Shown here one piece after another: positions 10,701 through 22,735 of a stretch of 64,000 nt of DNA. The stretch comes from Pelecanus crispus (lineage: Eukaryota > Chordata > Aves > Pelecaniformes > Pelecanidae): assembly GCF_030463565.1 (NCBI RefSeq), contig NC_134643.1:76753721-76817720 (forward strand). The letters are read 5' to 3'. Below the pieces are notes generated by a model that searched no databases, was not told the origin of the DNA, and saw only the letters and a program-made list of their open reading frames with translations. Both the position numbers and the translations under genes were made by a program. Every line of letters begins with the position of its first letter. Positions within the stretch are counted from its first letter, which is position 1.

Positions 10701-13700
10701 CAAACTGTTCACGCCGTGTCATGAACACGTAATATCGTCAATCCTTTCCTCAAAGGGAAAAAAACCCACGCACACAGGAAATTGCGTTGTTACCACCACC
10801 TAGTGGTGGGTCTCGGTAGACTTGCAGCAAGCACTTTCATTGCATAAAAACTACTTCAGAAAAAGGCTCTGTGCACATGATTTATATGACCTTTCTTTAG
10901 ATTTGTGGCTCTTTGGTGTGGATACAAAAGGCTGACGTATTTTTCCACTTATGCTGCTTTTAACTTGTTCTTAATAATTCAGGATGTTCTCAGTAAATTA
11001 CTTAAAAGCGTCTTTTGAAAAATTTAAAGTTGAAGCTGTTAAGAAGCCAACTGATAGTGCACGAACTTCCACAGTCTTTACCGCATACTTTAATGTCTGC
11101 CCCTTCATGGTGGTTTTCAGTAGCCGGCGCACCCTTGATGAAAATGAATGGAGTCTCAAAGACTGAGCGCCAACTCATTTGTAAACCCCAGCAAACAGAA
11201 ATAATTTTCTCCATATGGAAGAAGCTGGCCACAGTCCTGACTCTCCTAGAAATTGTCCTGACCTCACTTATTATCAGCATCCTTCCAGCGCTCCCGGCAA
11301 CTTCTAGGACAGCAAGTACAGCATAGCCTATCCACCAGGCTGGGATGCAGTGGGACTCCAGAAAAACAGTTAGGGTTAAAGAGCATGCAGTATGCAGCTG
11401 AATAGGTTTGTAGGAAATGTTTGTTTTTCAGCAGACTCCTCAGATCCCCTCTGGGTAGGTGTTAAGTCTACACTTTTTTTAGAGGAGAAGCTTGCATCAA
11501 ACACAAGGCAACGAATATGGGCAGGTAAAGCCTGAAAACAGCTTCACTGAGGATTACTGGGAATTTTGAGAAAAAGATATAACAAATAATGAAGTCCATT
11601 AAATAAGCATGGTCAATGGTCATAACACCATGGTCAGCTTTCAGCAGCACAGAAACCGCCAGCCTTCTTAGGGTCCAGGACCTTAAGGCCTTGAGGAACA
11701 GCACTGACACTTATCTCACCAGCATGATTGAAGCTAACAGGAACAAGCTCCTGGAAGAGCCATCAGAGGAAGAACAATACCAGTGGAGACTGGCTTTAAG
11801 ATGTGCCCATGGACAGAGGATGTCTTCCCTTGGTTATGAACCAAGGAAACAGTGAGGGCACTCTACTGCGTGGAGGCGGGAAAATCCTGTGGCCTTGACT
11901 ACTTCTGACAAGAAGTGCTCCGACCTTAGCAAGAAATTCGTATTTGTGGACAAAATGAATAACATATGGCTAAGATATACTAGGCAATACCTGTGTATTG
12001 TCTATACATACTAGGCAATGATCCACCTCGTTAAATGTCATTCTGGAGCTGGATTAGCCATTTTAATGCAGTCAATTTTGCACAGATTTGAGCAGATCTG
12101 TGGAAGGGCAGGTTCTGATCATTGACTGAAGCAGACCTGGACCTAGCAGGAGTGCTGCTGCACAAGCTCCCACACCTGCAGCCCAAAAGTGAGGGGCTAT
12201 AGTGTCCTGTGCAGTGGAGTGATCTGGTGTCAAGGACTCCAAAGAATGGCATTTGATATTATATGTAACTATTGTCGCACCCTGGTAAAATCTGGTAATA
12301 TTCGTTACACAGACCAGAGTCGGGATAGACAGCCCACCTAGTCTCTGGTTTAGACAGTCCATTTATGCTGACCTCCCCCTATGGGCTCAGCTTCCCCAGA
12401 GGCCTGGGAAAGTGGGCAGGGGATGCTGTGCTGCTCCCCATGATGTCCTGCCCTCAGTGCTGGCCTGCTTGGACTGTGCCTCCCAGTAGCCCCTGACCAG
12501 CCATGTCTGCCACCAGCAGCTCCTGGAGCAAAGGGAGCTGAGGTGTGTGCTGCCCCTCCACCGTGCCCTCTCCCAGCACAGCCCACAGCAGAAGAGCCCG
12601 CTCCTCTGTCTGGAAACTTGGTACCAGGAAATCCCAGGGGAAGCACTCTCACCTCTCCTGTTCCATGAACCTGCTCATGCCCCAATTTCTTTATAATATT
12701 AAATATTAAGTTAATAATTTTATAATAAATGAAAAATGTAACTATGTAATTTAAATATAACCTGTTGTGCAACATATGTACAAGTAAATAAAAATTCAGA
12801 GATGGAGACCTGAAGTCAGGTTCATACTGACCAGGACCGGGATCTTCCAGCCAGCAGGACAGGGGATGCGCACCCGGGGACGAGCGCTGGCGCAGAGCAC
12901 AAGATGAATATGTTGACAGGATACAGACGCTTGCTTCCTTGAAACCTGGTTCATTCACACGCTATTGCGCTGTCATATCAGAGACTGATAGAGCCACGGC
13001 TGGGAGCAGTCCCTCTGTGAAAGACACTAGGTTGCTCCTTTATTACTTCATCTCCAAATGTCTCACAGTCAAGCTGTTGGCAGGAAAAAAGTCAATGAAT
13101 CAGCAGTCACTTCCATGAAGATGAGGGCATTGACCAAGAGCCCTTGTAATTCAATATCTCCAATAATTATATCCACAGTTGCATTTTACGGTAGGTGACA
13201 TCATTATAATCCATCACTATCACTGTAAGGACAAGCAAAATAAAGGTTTGGTAGGGGAATTACTACGTACAGAACTGCTCATTGTATTTTTCTTCATAGC
13301 AGCTGGCCAGCCTTCCACAAACAAATTATCAGGTTCACTTTTTAGGGATTGTTTGGAGCAGAAATTTCTGCCCAGTCCTCTGCTCCCTGTTCTGCTGGTT
13401 TGCCGTCACTTCCGTGTAAGAGAAAAGTTTAGGTTTCTAACATGTAGTGAAGTATACGTAAGTTTATATGGGGTTTTTTTGCCACCAGAGGTCAGCGTAC
13501 ACCTCATTAAGTAGCAGCTATTCCTAGCTACTATAATCTAAATTAAGGGGGAAGGTCCTGGGCATCCCCGACCCTGAACGCCCACCCTTCAGGGACACAA
13601 ATTAGTCGTGCTGGGCACAGATGGGGCTGAAATCCTTTTAAATGGGAGGAGAAGATTTTCTGTGCAACTCAGGTCGGCCAGGGGTTGGGTTTACTCATCA

Positions 13701-14800
13701 CTCTACAGAGTGAAGCGCTCCCTTTCCTACTGGTAGAATGACATGGAGGATGCAAACCATACATTTATTGTGCAAATTAAATGAGAAACAGAGGTCTGGA
13801 GTTTAAGGTTGCTCTGTGACATCCACAGAAGCATTGCACCATCGATCTGGACTTCCCCGACAAGAGGGTTTCTCATCCTTGCCTGGAGCCATTTTCCCAA
13901 GCATGGTGCTCTCCTTCCCCCTTTCTGGAAGCCATGTTCAATCCCTTTGCCCTCTTCCCCAAGAAAACCCCAAACCCAACCTCAAAGCACTGTGCAATCA
14001 CAGTCATAAAATACAAACTAAATTGTATTGCTTATACAGATTGAGTCTAGAAATAGTTTTGAAAATACGATGTCTCATAACGGTACAAGCCTTTTCCTCA
14101 TCTTTCCAGATGTTTTTGGTCTGGTGATCTTATCTCTAAATATTAGAGGGAGTCAAAGACAAGGTATCATGGGACTTATTGTTTTTTTGCTGGAGTAGTC
14201 TGACAGTGTAGCAAGAAATATTTATACTTTGACCTAAACTTGTTCATTTCAAAATAGGTACGTAGGCATACATACATGGGGAATGTCTCCCTTACTCGAC
14301 TCCAGGAAGCTCAGGGCCCAAGGTCCTTTTCTGTATGCACTTCTTTCAGCCTGACCGATGCCATACTTCTGCCTCAAGCACCAGCACAAGCTGCAGAGCA
14401 GCTCTGCACCTCTGCAACAGTGAAAACACACAGCAAACAGGACTTAGCTCTCCTGCACTGTGTACCTAGGGATGGGTCTTTATGGCTTGCGGTCTTTGTG
14501 CTTTGGCAAGTGCTTTGGTTGAGCCTGGCATAAGGATAGCAGCCCATTGGTTTTAACAAGGACTAGAATGTATTTATTTATGCCTCCAGGACTTTCCTTT
14601 AAGGAAATAGAAGTAATAAATGAATAGCGGGCATTATGAATAGAGAGGTCTGGAAGACTTTTGACAGAAACAGCAATCAGAGGATTCAAGCTATTCAAAA
14701 TAATAGATGATATCGCAAAGTGGGGTTGGGCGCTTGTTTTTCTTGTTTCTTATAATGCAATGAAGTGACAGGCAGTAGACTTAAAATTATAAAAAAGACA
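7776..14800. other. Intergenic DNA, no recognised gene
   Basis: Seven kilobases without a supported exon. Two patches are richer in GC than their surroundings: 8120-8470 and 12360-12660. The second supports a 202-codon minus-strand frame (12958 to 12350) that mixes an AT-rich Ile/Tyr/Phe middle with a Gly/Ala/Arg-rich end and looks fortuitous. A 12-bp direct repeat (atactaggcaat) occurs at 11977 and 12008. An old retroelement around 12.0-12.9 kb is possible but could not be identified. Confidence 0.45.
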
Positions 14801-14885
14801 GACGTTTATACAGGTGTCAAATACCTTGTTTAATTATGTACTGAGCAGATAATTAAACAAAGTATTAGACTCCTGTAGGAACTTT
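14801..14885. other. Long near-perfect inverted repeat (hairpin)
   Basis: The arms 14801-14837 and 14849-14885 are inverted copies around an 11-nt loop (gtactgagcag). Pairing base by base, 32 of 37 positions pair (30 Watson-Crick and two G-T), with five isolated single mismatches and no bulges. The 17 pairs nearest the loop contain only one mismatch. Size, loop and mismatch pattern suit a pre-microRNA or a very small palindromic DNA transposon. Similar palindromes (MADE1) gave rise to miR-548 in primates. I do not recognise either arm as a named microRNA, and either strand could be transcribed. Confidence 0.7.
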
Positions 14886-17009
14886 CACAGCTTCCAGAGA
14901 CGCTTTAAAAGAAAAAACTTAAACATTTGTGCTTTGGAAGAGGTGAAACTCATTAACAGACAGGCATGTTACAGGCCCACTGGTTTACTACATGTTTTCT
15001 TAACTCTTCTTCTGAAATATTTGGTACACTCTTCAGTCAGAGAAGGGTTAATGGGCTTTGATGACCAATGTTGTGGTATTACTGACTTTCACAGGTCTTT
15101 AACCAGGGAACCTGGGAGAGAGTTTTGCTACCTGCATATCTAACTTCCTCCGTAACCTATTTATTGACCAACACACAAGAATGAGACGTGTCTGCCTAAA
15201 ACTGGATCAGATACTTAGCCTGCTGATGTCAGCTCATGCAAGTTTTGCTCATGCAAGTTTTGCCAGTGCAGCCTTGGGACTGAATTTCCTCCCAGGTCAC
15301 ACCTGCTCCCACACAGCTCCACAGGGACACAGCCTGGCTTTTCATGCTGTCCCTGGCATAAACTTGCACCCCTGCAGTGGCCACAGCTCATCTACAGGGA
15401 CCTGTAGCCTCAGAGGTCTGGAAAATAAAGTACAGAGGTACTGGGATGAACAGGGTGAACTAGGCAGCAACGCCTGGGTGATGGCAGCAGTGGAATTTCT
15501 GCTTGGCTTTCTTGGAAGAAATGCCCTAACACCACACTATGGCTCTAGATTCAGGGTCACCGAACAAGAGGAAGCTCCAAATTTTGTTATCAACAGTTGC
15601 TTTTACCATTAAAATACACAGCTGAACGCAGTTCCCATCTGATAAGGCTGTACTTTTTAATTTGGTCAGTAGGTGTCAGCGATACATATGCACACTCACA
15701 CATGGACAAATTTTGAAACCTGAAGGCTTCAAGAAAATAAGACAGCACTCTTTTTTCTCCCTGGGGACAAGATGCAGCTGGTGGAAAAGGGGAGAAGTGA
15801 ATGTATCTCAGAGGAAAAATGTTCTGGAAAAACATCTGAGATTCCTCTGTCCTACCTGTGAATATGATGAAACAGCAAAACTGGGTAGTGACAATTTCAG
15901 GATTCTCACCTTCTCTTTTCAGACTAGTGCCCCCTGCAAGGCTATACAGTTAAAAAGTATATTATGTTTAAATTGTTAGGCTAATAATAAACCTTTATCT
16001 ACTGAAAACTAGTTAAGTACCGACTCATTACATTTCAGCCCAGTTTATACTATAGTTTATTAATAGCATGGTTTATTTTACTAGCATAGTAAAACAGGCA
16101 GGCAAAACTGAACATCTCATTCAAGAATAAATACAGTGTGGCTTTTTAAGCCTCCAGAACCTTCACAGCTTCACAGCTTGCTGAATTGCTGCACAGTGCT
16201 ACAAAACTTTCCAATTATCAGCAGGCCAGCCCAGAAAGTCCTAAATGAATCATTTGTCATCCCCTTTTGTGCAAAGTGAAGCACCAGATACCAATGAATG
16301 TGCAAAATGCCAAAGCACAACACCTTGACATCTCGCTGAGAGCCCTTACCTCCCCAATGACTGCAGCTGCAAGTCCATCAGCACTGAATCTCTCTCCTGC
16401 ACCCAAACACGCTCCTCCCTTGCGCTTCCATGAAATGGAGGTAGAAGCATTTTGAGCTAATGCTGGGAGACACCCAAGCCCAAGACTAGGCAAAGGTTTC
16501 CAGCAAGTGAAGATAATAAGGGGGAAATTATGCATTATGAATAAAAGTATAATGCATATAGATCAAAGAGGGAATTATTAGAGGGTGTTGGTTTTTTTAA
16601 TTTGGTCGATGCAAAGGAAGTTTGTGAGATAATCACTATCTGAACTATCTTTGACCTAAAACTCAATTGTAGGTCCTACCCCAAGTTTAGATGGGTATAC
16701 GAATGCTACACCTCTAACCACAACTTCATCATGCAATACGCATAGCAGAGGCACAAATTAAAATCAGTTTAGATCCTGTGAATGCCCTGGTGTGACCACA
16801 TAGGTTTAGCACAGCTGTCTGAATGCAGCCAGCTGAGCATAGCACCTGTAACACCTCAAATGAGGACACTTGAAAGATTTGCAGGAAGGTTAATCCTCTC
16901 CTGACTACAAAGCTTCATACACCTGCTCTGAATGATCCAGACCTGTGGCCAGGTTTGCACTCCTCCTGTTTGACATAAATGGATTGACAAGTCATTGACC
17001 AACTCGCCA
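14886..17009. other. Intergenic DNA, no recognised gene
   Basis: No exon or interspersed repeat is recognised. It includes a perfect 15-bp tandem duplication at 15232-15261 and a 10-bp inverted repeat (tatgcattat with ataatgcata) at 16529-16558 around a 10-nt loop. The 143-codon + frame 15181-15612 includes the tandem duplication and has no recognisable domain. Confidence 0.45.
15232..15261 (+). repeat. 15-bp perfect tandem duplication
   Basis: The unit gctcatgcaagtttt occurs twice head to tail with no mismatch. It is likely a recent slippage or duplication event. Confidence 0.95.
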
Positions 17010-17325
17010 GAGACCAGTGGAGGGACATCAAGGTGGTTAGAGGCCTGGAGTGCACCATGCATGAGGAGGGGCTGAGGGAGCCGGGTTTGTTCAGCCTGTA
17101 GACGTCTCTGGGGAGATCTGTCTGTATCCTCCAGTACTTCATGAGTGAGAAGGCAGAGTCAGGTTCTCGGAGGTGCCCAGAGAGGCTGTGAAATCTCCAT
17201 CCTTGGAGCTGTTCAGAATTTGACTGGACATGGCCATGAGCATCCGGCTTTAACTGTGAAAGTCACCCTGGGCTAGGCAGGAGGCTGGACTAGAGGAGCT
17301 CCAGAGATCCCTTCCAACATAAATG
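17010..17325 (+). mobile_element. CR1 LINE 3' end, plus strand
   Basis: Landmarks in order are aggggctgagggagccgggt, gttcagcctg, cctccatccttggagctgtt and the CR1 tail ggctggactagaggagctcc then cccttccaacataaat. This is the terminal ORF2/3' UTR part in the forward orientation. It appears to have internal deletions and lacks a clear octamer tail. The 5' border near 17.01 kb is approximate. Confidence 0.88.
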
Positions 17326-20300
17326 TTTTTCACACAAACATTTAGGGAATGACTGTTCTTTCTAAAAACACTGGCATTCACACACAACTGTAGCTGCGTA
17401 AAGCAGGAGAACCTAGTATTGCTTGGTTATTATTTCTCACTTGCTTTTGTTATTCATGACCCCCTTGGGCAAAGAGAGTAAGTCAAAGAGGGGGAACGGT
17501 CCTGGCAACACCACCTACCACTCATCTGCCATGAATACCAAGCAGGGGAAGTGAATATTTTATTATGATCCACTGTAAATTGATATTTGTTTTTAGGAAT
17601 TGTTACACATCTTTTCTATATTACTACCTTGGCTGCCTGTGTTTCAGGTAACTATGTCTGTTAGTTATATAAAGCACACAAACCCTAAAGACAGAGTTCT
17701 TAACATGCATTTAACCCAGCAATTGTTGTTGAAGCCCTGATGCCTGAAAACTTTTTTTTTTCCTCGGGTAATTTAATAAAAGAGAGTAGCACTCACTGCA
17801 AGCCTAGTATGCAAAGTGGTGCTCCACAGGGTATTTCTGGTGTCAGCATTAAAATATACAAAAGGCTTCCCATGGTATGCAGGGGATTACTATCAATTCA
17901 TTTGCACTACTTTTGTGTTAAATACTTCCAAGCTATGAATACGCTAATCAAGAGGAAAGACAAAGTTGATGTCAACTTGCTATGTAAGTGCAATACTTGT
18001 TTTTTGGTTCGTCTTTGCCTTCCACACATGACTCTCTCTCTTCCTGAAGTTCCTCAATAGCCCAAGCGCCCCTCACGGGAAGCATGTGTGCTTATGGATT
18101 GGTACCATTGGAGGAATTGGCATCAGGGGAAAAACATGGTTATGAACTGGCACCGTGCAGACCTCAGATGTCTGGCTAGGAATAAAAGGTACTTTAAAAC
18201 CCTTGCCCTCAGCACTGAATATCTGATGGGCAGAATACGAACCCACTATGCTGCCAGCTGTCTGCATACGTCTCCATTAGCTCTTCCTGCTCTGGCTTTA
18301 TTCCTAGGGGACCTTTCCACAAATTGTCTTTCCAATTTTTTTTCTAAAATCCTGGCCCACCTGGGAACTCTAAAGGAAGATCAGACTGGCTTAGAGCCCT
18401 GCAACTTGCAAACTTTTTCAATATGCAAACCAGTAAAAAGAGTCAGTGAAAGTATTGACTCTTTGTGAATAAGCCAACAAAACAGCCCTCCTGTGCCTGC
18501 TTTTTCCAGTTGTCGATACACCCACATACATATGTGCACATCCAGACATAGAGCCACAGATCCCCATTTGCAAACCGATTTTCCTGAAGGCTTTCTCTGA
18601 AGGCAGTCATTGCCAAACATTTCAGAAGTATAAAAAAGGTGACTTTGAAGACACATGTCAATCAAGGAAGCTTCTTACTAATCTGAGGCAGTTAGAAAAT
18701 GACTCACTCTTACCAATAAGAATATATATTTCTCATAACCGTTTATCTGGTATAGTGTCAAGGTAGATATCAGTCACGTATGCCAAGTCCTTTTCAACCT
18801 CCTCTTGCATCCTGACCTTGTTTAAACATTGCGGTACCAAAAAGCAGCAACCCACAGGCTGCCTCCATGCAGACCAACAGTGGCCCTTTCTGTGAGTTTT
18901 CATTTGCCTGCTTCTTCATTTGTGCACCTAACTTGGAAACACCTTGGAAATGCTTTCTTTAGATGAAAGAAAATAAATCTGTTAAACCATGAAAGGAATA
19001 TACAGAGATGGGGAACAAAGGAGATGGCAGTGCCCTTGCAACACTCATGCTGCAAGCTCTCTGCAGAGCTGTGTTGTCAGACGATGTTCAAGCCTACTCT
19101 CCTGTCTATTTTTAAGAGCTAGCCTCTCTAAAACCTATCTTCCTTTCTAACTATAGCACAGACCAATAAGGTGAAGCGCTTATGAGTCAAACTTTTATAC
19201 CCTTGCTTTTTTTCTAAAATAAGGGAATTTTTCCTTTTTAAAGGGATTTCTTCTCATAGCACCCAAGTTTAAGCAGCAGCCTTGCAGAACTGCAGGCAGC
19301 TGAGTCATCCCAGAGGATGCGCAGGCTTGATGTAAAAGGTTTTAAGGAAAATAAGGATGGGGAGTGTTTTCAGTAGGGTTATGGAACAACTGGTATATGA
19401 GCAGGGAAGGTGCTGTAAGTTGGGACATAACAACCCAGTGGGACTTCTTATTTTTAATCTTGGTAGTGTGATCAGGTCCTGCTGTTTGAAGTCGTTAAAC
19501 AATCCGGTGTTCTTGAAACACTGCAATTTTGTTAAGGCTGTTTTCTGTTGTCTCCCTTGGTTTGACTCTTGATAAGATTTATCTGGGCATTTGTTAGTTT
19601 TGTTTCCTTTCCCCTGCAGAAGGAGGGAGTGACTCTGAGACTAGAAACCCCCTCTTCAGAATGAAAGCTGGGGCTGTCCTGTGTATCTGGATAATTCAAA
19701 AGAAAGAAAAAAAAAGGGGGGGTTCTACAAAAATCCTTATCCCCTTGTGTGGATTGGTTATGGCTTCATCTTAAGTGGATTCCTCTTTTCTTTTCCTTCT
19801 CTGGTATTTTGCAATGCCAGGACAGTAACCTGACCTTCATGTCAGTCGTATATTTTTGCTCAGCCCACGCAGGTGTTGGGGGGCGGGGGGGCACAAGACA
19901 AGATGATTGCTGTGTGTCGGCTGTTTAAAATACAGGATTGAATTACTGCTGTATATTACATGATTACTTGAAGTGTTTAGACACCATTTTCTTGTTATTG
20001 TTTCTGAGAAACTCTTACGCAACTGAGGGTGCAAGAAAGAGGACAAAATGGGAAAGCAAACAAAAATAGAACTAGAAACCTTTTCTGGAAACTGCTTATT
20101 CTACTACTATATATTTTCTGCCTCTCTTGAGTATTTTTTGCAGATATTCCATATCAATTGTATACTGCTAAACAGAAGATCCATAAGGGATCAGGATCTT
20201 TGCTGTTAGTAAAATAGACCCATCAAATTGAAAGGCGCGGCTTTTTTTTCCCCCAAAACTATTTGACTCCTGCAGTGCTTTACCTTCATGATTAATGTTG

Positions 20301-22138
20301 CATTTGCCTGATGCAGCTAACTGCAGCAGCAATTAATCCAATGCTTTTGTCCTTAACTCTGTTTGTAAGCTAACTAACTTTGTAAGCATTTCTATGCTGA
20401 TAGTACCATACCAATGGTATATATACTTCAGCATTTTTTTTACAACATTTGCCCTTTGCTATTTATGCTGTGCAATCAGCCATGTGGGTAATGAATTTTG
20501 TTTTCTTTCTGCACATGGGTGACTGAATTGTTATAAAGCATGTGCATTTCTCAGGCCTGAGCAGCTAAATTTGCTGTGAATGGCCCAGTCCATTTGTGAT
20601 TATGGTATTCAGACCAAGCAGAGCCATGCCCCGTGTTCACAGGAAAAGTTACCTGGTTGTGCAAAGGACTGAGGGACTGAACAGAGACCAATCCAAAGCA
20701 GTTTAGAAATGTTATGTTAACTTCTGTGGTGTTTTGTTGGGGTTTACCCCCGCAAAAAAATGCAGAATGAGCAGACAGAGAAAAAAATCTGCGTCTTATA
20801 TTTTTTTTAGTACATAAATATCTTGCCATCTCGGAGATGGATAGATTATGACAGTGAGAAGAACAATGCTTTGCCAAATCCTCCTCTGAATATTGTATTG
20901 CAAAGCCTTATGCCATCTTCCAAAATTACAACCTTTGAAGTCAGCGTTGGTAGCAGTCAGTTTCAACTGATGGCTGCCTCTGGGCTAGATTTTTCTTGTG
21001 TTCGCTACAAAGGAGATAAGGCTGCAGACAGTTGGACTTGTGCTTATCCAATATACCTCTCCACACTCCAGGGCACAGCAGGACATCTCCAGGAACTGCA
21101 GTTGTAAGCTGTAAGCCTCTAGGATGCTGTGTGAGGCAAACCTGGTCCAAAAGTTTCTGAGGAGAGAGCGTTGCTTAAGACATTTGTCGAACCTTTCTTG
21201 CAATGCTTGCGTAGCTGTAGGAGGAAGGGGATGACCCACTAGGGTATGGAAAGGAGGATGCTGAAAGGACAGGAGCCTCTGGCATGACCATGGGTGAGGT
21301 TGCCTTCCCTGAGGAAGCAAGTTGTCCTCCTCCATCCAGGCCCACAAAACCTGCTCTAAACAAGACTGCCCCAGACACTAATCCAGTCATGAAATGGCAT
21401 TAAGGTAAAATGACCCTCCTGGAGTCCGGGCAGATGGAAACATCAGATCCTGCTGTAAATATCATGAGATGAAAGCTGTCCAGCTCTGGTTTACATATAA
21501 TTCTCCATGTAACTATTGAAAAAACCTTGTGTTCACTCACTTCATTGTTCATACCAGTTTCCAGACAAATTTTCAGCCCATTCCCTTTCTCATCTGAGCC
21601 CTTCTTTATCTATTGCTGCCAACTGAAATCTTAATAAAAAATTTCCCATAAAAGAATGTAACTTATATGTATCTTATTCTCTTTTGACAGTCATCCTAAA
21701 GTTTAAGAGAGAGATGGTTTTTTTACTTTTTCTTGTTTGCTGGAAATTGCCCTAGCTTTGTTGCTACAGAAATAAATTGTAACAGATGTCTCAGCACCCA
21801 CATGGAGCTATGAGAACATAACACCCAGGCACCATTCAGAAGCTCGATGGAGGCTGGGAGCTGAGCAAGGGCTTTGGGCTCTTTTTTCAGCAGGTGATTG
21901 ACTTTATGTAGAATGAGGCAAGACCCCCTAGCTCTTGCAGAAACAGCTGCTCATTTGTGGTGCCTCTGTTTGGGGACACTGTAGATGTGGTGAGCAGCCC
22001 CAGCCCAAATAAATTCAGCACAGCAGTGAAAACCAGACTTTTCCTACTCCGGATTGGGCAGCTAATAGCACCAACTGATTTTTTTTTTCTCCTGTTTGTG
22101 TCATTGCTTTGCTTATCTGGCAATAGGTAATATGACGT
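17326..22138. other. Intergenic DNA, no recognised gene
   Basis: About 4.8 kb with no supported exon. There is a short G-rich run near 19878-19890 and several T tracts. The open frames are under 130 codons and show no recognisable domains. Confidence 0.45.
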
Positions 22139-22215
22139 GCCTCAGGAGGTGCTGTGAGGCACAAGTAATCTCTGTTTGTAAAGCACTCCAAGGCACTTGA
22201 CTGAAAGCCGGTGGG
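22139..22215 (+). mobile_element. Ancient MIR-like SINE patch
   Basis: The order of landmarks, cctcaggaggtgctgtgagg then ctgtttgtaaagcactcc then gaaagccggt, follows the conserved part of old amniote MIR-type SINEs. There a 'ctcacagg..tgttgtgagg' segment precedes 'gtttgtaaagcgctttgag' and 'gatgaaaggcgct'. The copy is short and diverged. The match is from memory of the family pattern, not from a search. Confidence 0.55.
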
Positions 22216-22539
22216 AAAGTGTCACCCCTGACTACCAGCAGAGCTAGGATCTACACAACAGCTTGGCTCTGGAAGCAGTAATTTCTGTATAATGGCATGC
22301 CAATAGTTGCTTATTATATCACAGAGCAGCCAGCTCTACAAGGCGCATGCCCTCTTTGGAGTGGCAATCTGACACGTGTTTGCACACGGAGGCTTTATCA
22401 GCCATAATGGGCTGTACGGAGCAGCAGGTGCTCGAATGACAGTGTAACCTTCCACTCTCAAAACGTCAGAAGCAGCCACTCTGACGGCTCACCTGGCCCC
22501 AAGTGGATCTTAAATATCCCCACTGTTATTTCCATGTAT

Positions 22540-22735
22540 GCCCAGAGCACCTATAAGCCCCCATGGGGATTAGGACCCTGTTGCCTCAAGAACTATCCAC
22601 AGGCAGAACAAAGACAGTGGTGGCCCAGGCAGCTTGTTATTTCACGCAGGACGCAACAGATGGATGCAGGTCAAATGGAAAATAGGAGGAAACAAGGAGA
22701 CAGCATCAGACAGTACAAGTTATGTCACCCTGTGG
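22540..22735 (-). mobile_element. Ancient MIR-like SINE, inverted copy
   Basis: The + strand carries gagcacctataagcccccat, ggggattaggaccctgttgc and gaacaaagacagt...gcccaggcagctt. This is the inverse of the 3' half of an old amniote SINE, whose forward form reads roughly 'attgtaagctctt...gggactgtc...ggccctgatct...ggtgct'. It lies about 325 bp from another fragment of the same type in the opposite orientation. It is strongly diverged, as expected for an insertion predating birds. Confidence 0.6.

Noticed and set aside
12350..12958. 202-codon minus-strand frame
   Set aside because: It joins an AT-rich Ile/Tyr/Phe middle to a Gly/Ala/His/Arg-rich end, reflecting local composition, and has no recognisable motif. 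A retroelement origin was considered but no LTR ends, primer site or conserved motif could be identified.
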